A stretch of 64,000 nucleotides of DNA from RGIG9115 sp045649825 (GTDB lineage: Bacteria > Bacillota > Clostridia > UBA1381), in the NCBI GenBank assembly GCA_045649825.1, contig JAZRQO010000001.1, positions 31,050 through 95,049 of the forward strand, written 5' to 3'. How positions within the stretch are numbered: the stretch's first letter is position 1; each line of letters opens with the position of its first letter. Both the position numbers and the translations under genes were made by a program. The notes beneath the pieces were generated by a model, which saw only the letters and a list, made by a program, of their open reading frames with translations, made no database searches and was not told the origin of the DNA. Positions 59,775-64,000 of this stretch are shown one piece after another.

Positions 59775-60299
59775 TTAATTTGCTACTTTTACCATTGAAT
59801 GTCTTACAACCCTCGAATTATTATAAATGTAGCCCTTCATAAATTCTTCCACAACTGTATTATCGTCAATTGTTTCGTCTTCTATGTGCATTACTGCATT
59901 ATGAAGGTTCGGGTCGAATTGCTCGCCGAGAGCTTTGATTTCAGTTACTCCAAGCTTTGCAAGAGTTTCCTGAAGCTGCTTATAAACCATAGCAACTCCG
60001 TCACGGACCTTAACCGCTTCTTCGTCAGTTACTTCCAGCGCAAGAGCACGTTCAAGATTATCTGCAACGGTAAGAATTTCGGTAACAGTGTCGATTACCG
60101 CATCTCCGTAGCGTGCATCCTTTTCACGCTGTGAGCGTTTTTTGAAGTTATCAAACTCAGCATAAAGTCTGATATACTTATCCTCCCACTCCTTCGCCTT
60201 GTCAACCTCAGGTTCCGGGGTTTCCGGAGTTTTTTCTTCTGCCTCAGAAGTAATTTCTTCTTCGGGAATCTGCTGTTGTGTTTCTTTATTGTCCTCCAT
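59775..60299 (-). CDS. grpE: Nucleotide exchange factor GrpE
   Basis: 174 residues. A Glu/Pro-rich N-terminus, a long helix (KAKEWEDKYIRLYAEFDNFK), then DNLERALALEV and the signature EQFDPNLHNAVMHIEDETID. It is 14 bp after hrcA. Confidence 0.95.
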   Translation of the reverse strand: MEDNKETQQQIPEEEITSEAEEKTPETPEPEVDKAKEWEDKYIRLYAEFDNFKKRSQREKDARYGDAVIDTVTEILTVADNLERALALEVTDEEAVKVRDGVAMVYKQLQETLAKLGVTEIKALGEQFDPNLHNAVMHIEDETIDDNTVVEEFMKGYIYNNSRVVRHSMVKVAN

Positions 60300-60313
60300 G
60301 GAATATCTCCTTT

Positions 60314-61363
60314 CTATTCAGAATCTTCATGATACAGATTAAGTATTCTGTCGATATGTGTTGATATCAAATCAAGGCTGGCGAATACCTTTGCATAGTC
60401 CATACGCTTGGGACCTATAACACCGATTTTGCCGCCTTTTTTATCACCCAATGAATAATTGACAGTTACAAGACTGCAGTTTTTGAGAGGGCCTTCGTCA
60501 TTTTCATCACCGATGGTTACTGTGATGTCGTCGCGGTCACGGTCACGAACAGCAATTCGTTTGAGGTCGTCCTTATTCTCAAGAAAGCCAAGCATTTCCC
60601 GTGCCTTTTCAATATCACGATATTCAGGGTAATTGAAAATTGATTTCGCATTATCGATAAATATATCGGTTGTGGAAAAATCAGAAATAGTTTCGTATAC
60701 AAAATCAAGAATTGATACAAGAAGCCGAGGGGGTATTTCCATATCCTTTGAGATTGCCGATTCGATTTCGCGGATTTTTTCAAAATCAATTTCATCAACA
60801 GACAGCCCTGCAAGCTTTGAGGTGAGAATTTCACCGAAGCGTGCCGCATTCTGAGCACCAAGGCTCAGACGCAGTGTGCGATTTTTCACAAGACCGTCAC
60901 GGGTTACGGCTATAATTAGAGTTTTGCCATCACCAAGGTCAATTATATCTATTTTGTTAATTTGCGATAAATTCTGCTGAGGTGTGGTAATGAATGTGGT
61001 ATACTGAGTAAGTGCTGCGGTTATCATTCCCGCTTTTTTAATCACTTTATCAAGTTGGCTCACTCTTTTTTCAAGCTCAAGATGAAGCCCTTCTATTGCC
61101 TCCATGCCAAGACGGTAACGAGCCATAAGCGAATCCACATAAAACCTGTATCCCTCATCCGACGGAACACGACCTGCTGAGGTGTGAGGCTGAATAAGAT
61201 AGCCCATTTCTTCAAGGTCTGCCATTTCGTTACGGATTGTCGCACTTGAAAGCCCCAATTCCTTTATTTTCGAAATAGCTCTTGAGCCAACGGGTTCAGC
61301 CGTTCCGATGTATTCGTCAATGATAGCCTGCAGGATTTTACGCTTTCTGTCATTTAAATCCAT
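60314..61363 (-). CDS. hrcA: Heat-inducible transcription repressor HrcA
   Basis: Binds CIRCE operators and represses the chaperone operon until heat stress. The start at 61363 (MDLNDRKRKILQAIIDEYIG) lies near GAAGGTGG and gives 349 residues. N-terminal winged helix with SSATIRNEMADLEEMGYLIQ and PHTSAGRVPSDEGYRFYVDS, then the HrcA core and the C-terminal GKIGVIGPKRMDYAKVFASL. It is first in hrcA-grpE-dnaK-dnaJ. Confidence 0.97.
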   Translation of the reverse strand: MDLNDRKRKILQAIIDEYIGTAEPVGSRAISKIKELGLSSATIRNEMADLEEMGYLIQPHTSAGRVPSDEGYRFYVDSLMARYRLGMEAIEGLHLELEKRVSQLDKVIKKAGMITAALTQYTTFITTPQQNLSQINKIDIIDLGDGKTLIIAVTRDGLVKNRTLRLSLGAQNAARFGEILTSKLAGLSVDEIDFEKIREIESAISKDMEIPPRLLVSILDFVYETISDFSTTDIFIDNAKSIFNYPEYRDIEKAREMLGFLENKDDLKRIAVRDRDRDDITVTIGDENDEGPLKNCSLVTVNYSLGDKKGGKIGVIGPKRMDYAKVFASLDLISTHIDRILNLYHEDSE

Positions 61364-61382
61364 AGTGCCACCTTCCATATTA

Positions 61383-61409
61383 TTAGCACTCAACTAAGAT
61401 GAGTGCTAA
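61383..61409. promoter_or_regulatory. CIRCE operator
   Basis: TTAGCACTC, 9 nt, GAGTGCTAA: the exact CIRCE consensus, just downstream of the hrcA promoter and before its ATG. Confidence 0.98.
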
Positions 61410-61424
61410 TATTTTTCATAACTA

Positions 61425-61453
61425 AAAATACCACTTATAAAAGGCTTTGTCAA
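61425..61453 (-). promoter_or_regulatory. Sigma-A promoter for the hrcA operon
   Basis: TTGACA-17-TATTTT on the minus strand; the CIRCE element covers the region just after the start of transcription. Confidence 0.75.
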
Positions 61454-61565
61454 GTGTTATTTGAACAATTTATAATTTATTAACATTTTAAACTATTTCA
61501 ACCGATATTTATTCCCCAATTTGTTGGTTTTTTTGAATAATAGCATTCTTAAAGCTTGCGAACAG

Positions 61566-61627
61566 GGGACGGTTTGGGTTGACACAAATTATGCAAAAGT
61601 TGCAAAAAGCGGCACGTCCCCATTGCA
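61566..61627. repeat. Small inverted-repeat element sharing a 16-mer with the dnaK-grpE spacer
   Basis: GGGGACG (61566) and CGTCCCC (near 61617) form the arms of a roughly 60-bp unit. The right end GGCACGTCCCCATTGC recurs at about 59641-59656 between grpE and dnaK. It looks like a short non-coding repeat. Confidence 0.45.
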
Positions 61628-61644
61628 CAGTTAGATAGACCAAA

Positions 61645-61664
61645 GGCACTCCGATTGGAGTGCC
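61645..61664 (-). terminator. Weak terminator after the 218-aa gene
   Basis: GGCACTCC, a 4-nt loop and GGAGTGCC, with only TTT following on the minus strand, about 18 bp after the stop codon. Confidence 0.6.
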
Positions 61665-61681
61665 CCTGATAGTTTCTTTTA

Positions 61682-62338
61682 TTACTTTCCTTTGGTAAAA
61701 TCATAGAGAAAACCAAATGACTTTTTAACCACAATCTCAACATTTTTTCCGCGAACACCTACGATGATATCATCCGCAAGCTTTGCAACGATAGAGCGTT
61801 CCAGTTCTGCATATGCATCTTCTTCCTTTTCTTCAACTGCTGTTTTATAATTAAACAACGACCATGAGTATATATATCCTGTTTCAATTGCAATCGTTGG
61901 ATCAATATATCCAAATCCCATATTATAGCCATGATAATCATAGAACTCTCCTGCAGGGAGTGTTTGAAGAGTCGGATCAGATGCAGCAAGAAGCATTGTT
62001 TCCGCAACTGCTCTGATTTTTCCCATAACGCCTTTTGCTGCGGCATTTTTACCGGATTTTGAAACTGAAATAAGTTCATCTCTTAAATCAATGTTCATAT
62101 CATCTGCCTTAAGTTCTACATGAAGTTCGTAAGTTTCGCCGTCATTTTCTGCCCAGAACTCACCGCTGAAGTTTTCAATAAGTCCCGGAAGCATTCCGCA
62201 AAGTTCTTCTGCCAAAAGACGAAGTCTTAATGCTTTTTTATCCTCAAGACCATTGTATGTAGTTACCTTTTCCACCTCGGCAAGAACTGCTTTGAGGCAC
62301 GTTAAATCTTCATTTAATTTACAAATATTTGATTTCAA
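61682..62338 (-). CDS. Unknown protein, possible partner of the PP2C phosphatase (218 aa)
   Basis: TTG start at 62338, 8 nt after GGAGG. The first 100 residues (LRLRLLAEELCGMLPGLIEN, then GEFWAENDGETYELHVELKA) resemble the N-box region of small histidine-kinase-like ATPases seen in anti-sigma factors; the rest, including DYHGYNMGFGYIDPTIAIET, is unclear. It follows the SpoIIE-type phosphatase by 42 bp on the same strand. A partner-switching role is only inference. Confidence 0.65.
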   Translation of the reverse strand: MKSNICKLNEDLTCLKAVLAEVEKVTTYNGLEDKKALRLRLLAEELCGMLPGLIENFSGEFWAENDGETYELHVELKADDMNIDLRDELISVSKSGKNAAAKGVMGKIRAVAETMLLAASDPTLQTLPAGEFYDYHGYNMGFGYIDPTIAIETGYIYSWSLFNYKTAVEEKEEDAYAELERSIVAKLADDIIVGVRGKNVEIVVKKSFGFLYDFTKGK

Positions 62339-62380
62339 TTAATTTTCCTCCTTCGCCGTTGGAGTGTCGAACTCCAACGG

Positions 62381-64000
62381 CTATTTTAGTGCAATGACAA
62401 GAGTAAGTACGTTTTTGCCATCTGTGTATTCATATTCCATACTTTCTGTCATTTTCTTAACCATAAATATTCCAAGTCCTCCGATTTCTCTTTCTTCCGC
62501 AGAAAGAGTTGTGTCAGGCTCCGCTGCCTCAAGAGGATTGTACGGAATACCATTGTCAGTAAACGAAATGCGGAGTTTTCCGTTTTCTATACTGTAGAAA
62601 ACGCTAGCAAGAGTTGCCTTGCTGTAATTTACAATGTTTGCATAAATTTCATCAAACACTATATTGATTTTGTTTGCAATTTTTGGTACAATTTCAAGCT
62701 TTGCAGAAAGCGAATCTGCAAATGCACCTGCTGCTACACGAGAATTACCATCCGGTACAACTGAAATACTTTCGTCGCCGAGTATTGCATCAAAATTCAT
62801 TGCAAGCATTGTAATATCGTCAAACTGCGGTGCCGTACCCACAAATTTATCAACATCTTCCTTTATGAGCTTGCAAAGGCTCTCAGGCTCTGTTTTTTCA
62901 AGTGAATTTACGAAGTCTAAAAGTCTTTGTTCTCCGTATAGCTGAGTGCTATTATCCGTGGCTTCCGTGACACCGTCTGTGTACAGATAAAGCTTATCTC
63001 CCGGAGCAAGCTGCAGTTCATTTTTGCGGTATTTATTGCCCTCCATGCCTGCAAGAAGCATTCCGCTTCGGGCTTTCATATACTCAAATTTTTCGCCACA
63101 TCTTTTGAAAAGCGGTGGATTATGTCCTGCGTTTGCAAACTTCATAAGTCCCGTTTTGGTATCTAAAATACCAAGCCATGCCGTTACGAACATTCCTGCA
63201 TCGTTATTTTCGCAAAGCTTTCCGTTTGCAATAGTAAATATTTCGTCAGGCTCAAGCCCGCGCTCTGCCAAATCCCTGATAACTGTTTTTGCTCTCATCA
63301 TAAACATAGCCGCAGGAATACCTTTACCCGATACATCCGCAACAAGAAATGCAATAGTTGAATCATTCAACATATAAAAGTCGTAAAAATCTCCGCCGAC
63401 TTCCTTTGCAGTTATCATTTCAGCATAAATCTTAAATGAATTGCTTTTCGGAAAAACTGTGGGAAGTGAAGAATACTGAATCTGCTTTGCAAATTCAAGC
63501 TCCTTGTCTATTCTTGCCGCAGCCTCTCTGATATACCTTTTCAGCGTACCAACCGTTTGATTAATATCATCGGAAAGTGATGCAAATTCTTCATTGGAAC
63601 GAACATCCACCGTAACATTCAGGTTTCCGTTTGTTATCTCGGCAAGACCTTTGTTTATTTTCCTTAGGTTATCAATGATAATCCTCTTTATCAGGAAATA
63701 AATAAGAACAAACAAAGCTGCAAATATGAGGATTTCCATGAATGTATTTACATACACTGAAACCTCTTTCATAAACATTGCTTCAATCTTTGGCATAGCG
63801 CCAACAATATAGTAGCCTTCTACAAAACGATATGAGCAAAGGTATTCTTTGTCATAAACCGTTGCTTCAAAAATTTCGCCTTCTGAGATAGTTTCAGGAT
63901 CAAATGTTATACCGATTTTCTGAAGCTCTGCTCCTTCAAAATCGCTTCTGTATGTTACAAGATTGAAGTTTTCATCACAGATTGCAACAAATCCGGAGTT
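62381..64000 (-). CDS. Membrane sensor with HAMP, PP2C-type phosphatase and HATPase domains, N-terminus cut
   Basis: The reading frame stays open to the window edge, so the N-terminal sensor is incomplete; 539 codons are visible. Order: the end of an outer-membrane-facing sensor domain, one transmembrane helix (MEILIFAALFVLIYFLIKRI), HAMP (NLRKINKGLAEITNGNLNVT), a PP2C/SpoIIE domain with GGDFYD, VADVSGKGIPAAMFMM, LYTDGVTEATD and DDITMLAM, then a C-terminal HATPase domain with FDEIYANIVNYSK, FTDNGIPYNPL and GGLGIFMVKKM. Such proteins dephosphorylate anti-sigma-factor antagonists. A fused RsbW-like ATPase suggests both phosphatase and kinase/anti-sigma activities in one chain. Confidence 0.85.
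   Translation of the reverse strand, partial: NSGFVAICDENFNLVTYRSDFEGAELQKIGITFDPETISEGEIFEATVYDKEYLCSYRFVEGYYIVGAMPKIEAMFMKEVSVYVNTFMEILIFAALFVLIYFLIKRIIIDNLRKINKGLAEITNGNLNVTVDVRSNEEFASLSDDINQTVGTLKRYIREAAARIDKELEFAKQIQYSSLPTVFPKSNSFKIYAEMITAKEVGGDFYDFYMLNDSTIAFLVADVSGKGIPAAMFMMRAKTVIRDLAERGLEPDEIFTIANGKLCENNDAGMFVTAWLGILDTKTGLMKFANAGHNPPLFKRCGEKFEYMKARSGMLLAGMEGNKYRKNELQLAPGDKLYLYTDGVTEATDNSTQLYGEQRLLDFVNSLEKTEPESLCKLIKEDVDKFVGTAPQFDDITMLAMNFDAILGDESISVVPDGNSRVAAGAFADSLSAKLEIVPKIANKINIVFDEIYANIVNYSKATLASVFYSIENGKLRISFTDNGIPYNPLEAAEPDTTLSAEEREIGGLGIFMVKKMTESMEYEYTDGKNVLTLVIALK

Noticed and set aside
1..64000. tRNA, rRNA and CRISPR arrays
   Set aside because: Reading both strands for T-arm patterns, 16S/23S marks and regular direct repeats gave no supportable hit.

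Overview
The window looks like a chromosomal stretch from a spore-forming member of the Clostridia (Firmicutes), probably an uncultured gut or anaerobic lineage. The evidence is Gram-positive style ribosome binding sites and sigma-A promoters with 17-bp spacers, a T-box leader, a CIRCE/HrcA-controlled hrcA-grpE-dnaK-dnaJ operon, an FMN riboswitch before ribU, a 22-codon spoVM gene, and ferredoxin-linked indolepyruvate oxidoreductase (iorAB). Several surface proteins carry signal peptides, Pro/Thr-rich linkers or copper-amine-oxidase-type N domains. No tRNA, rRNA, CRISPR array, transposase or phage structural gene was recognised. Both window edges cut genes: lysA on the left, a PP2C phosphatase on the right.

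Layout. 1-8 kb, minus strand: lysA (partial), clpX, clpP, tig, a DxD-containing unknown protein, a 55-codon TTG-start ORF missed by ATG-only calling, yihY and lepA. 8-11 kb: a small orphan gene, ribU with its riboswitch, a membrane-anchored glycan-binding-like protein, and the first copy of a two-gene cassette (secreted protein plus small MKK-Y-KP peptide). 11-23 kb: rseP-dxr, metY, an AEC transporter with typA, araC-traX divergent from a GH38 alpha-mannosidase. 22.7-31 kb, minus strand: cdsA, uppS, frr, pyrH, tsf, rpsB, then trmFO and topA. The usual rpsB-to-rseP chain is therefore split, with about 9 kb between cdsA and dxr.

31-36 kb is accessory: a transaldolase-like fsa divergent from a DeoR regulator, then two unknown genes, each behind a strong promoter, a long structured leader and a terminator hairpin. 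The second leader folds into nested helices with a possible 6-bp pseudoknot and is the best riboswitch-like candidate here. 36-42 kb: the rpmG-secE-nusG-rplK-rplA operon with two similar L1-type RNA motifs, a SemiSWEET-like protein, and zinc-ribbon/trmN6/rsmI genes. 42-46 kb: spoVM with a small membrane protein under a possible mother-cell promoter, and a T-box leader controlling a sodium/solute symporter and an acyl-CoA synthetase. 46-47 kb: a divergent small-gene pair with paired operators, and repeat-rich DNA. 47-56 kb: gapA, dprA, a YARHG-domain protein, manA, a cohesin-like surface protein, iorAB, and a second copy of the secreted-protein/KP-peptide cassette. 56-64 kb, minus strand: dnaJ, dnaK, grpE, hrcA, then a partner-switching style phosphatase and its neighbour.

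The most unusual items are the duplicated secreted-protein/KP-peptide cassette with a shared promoter signature, the pseudoknotted orphan leader, the paired-operator RHH module, and a 59-bp hairpin repeat with a conserved 26-nt loop found twice. All functional proposals for these are inference from sequence read by eye; no database search or folding program was run.
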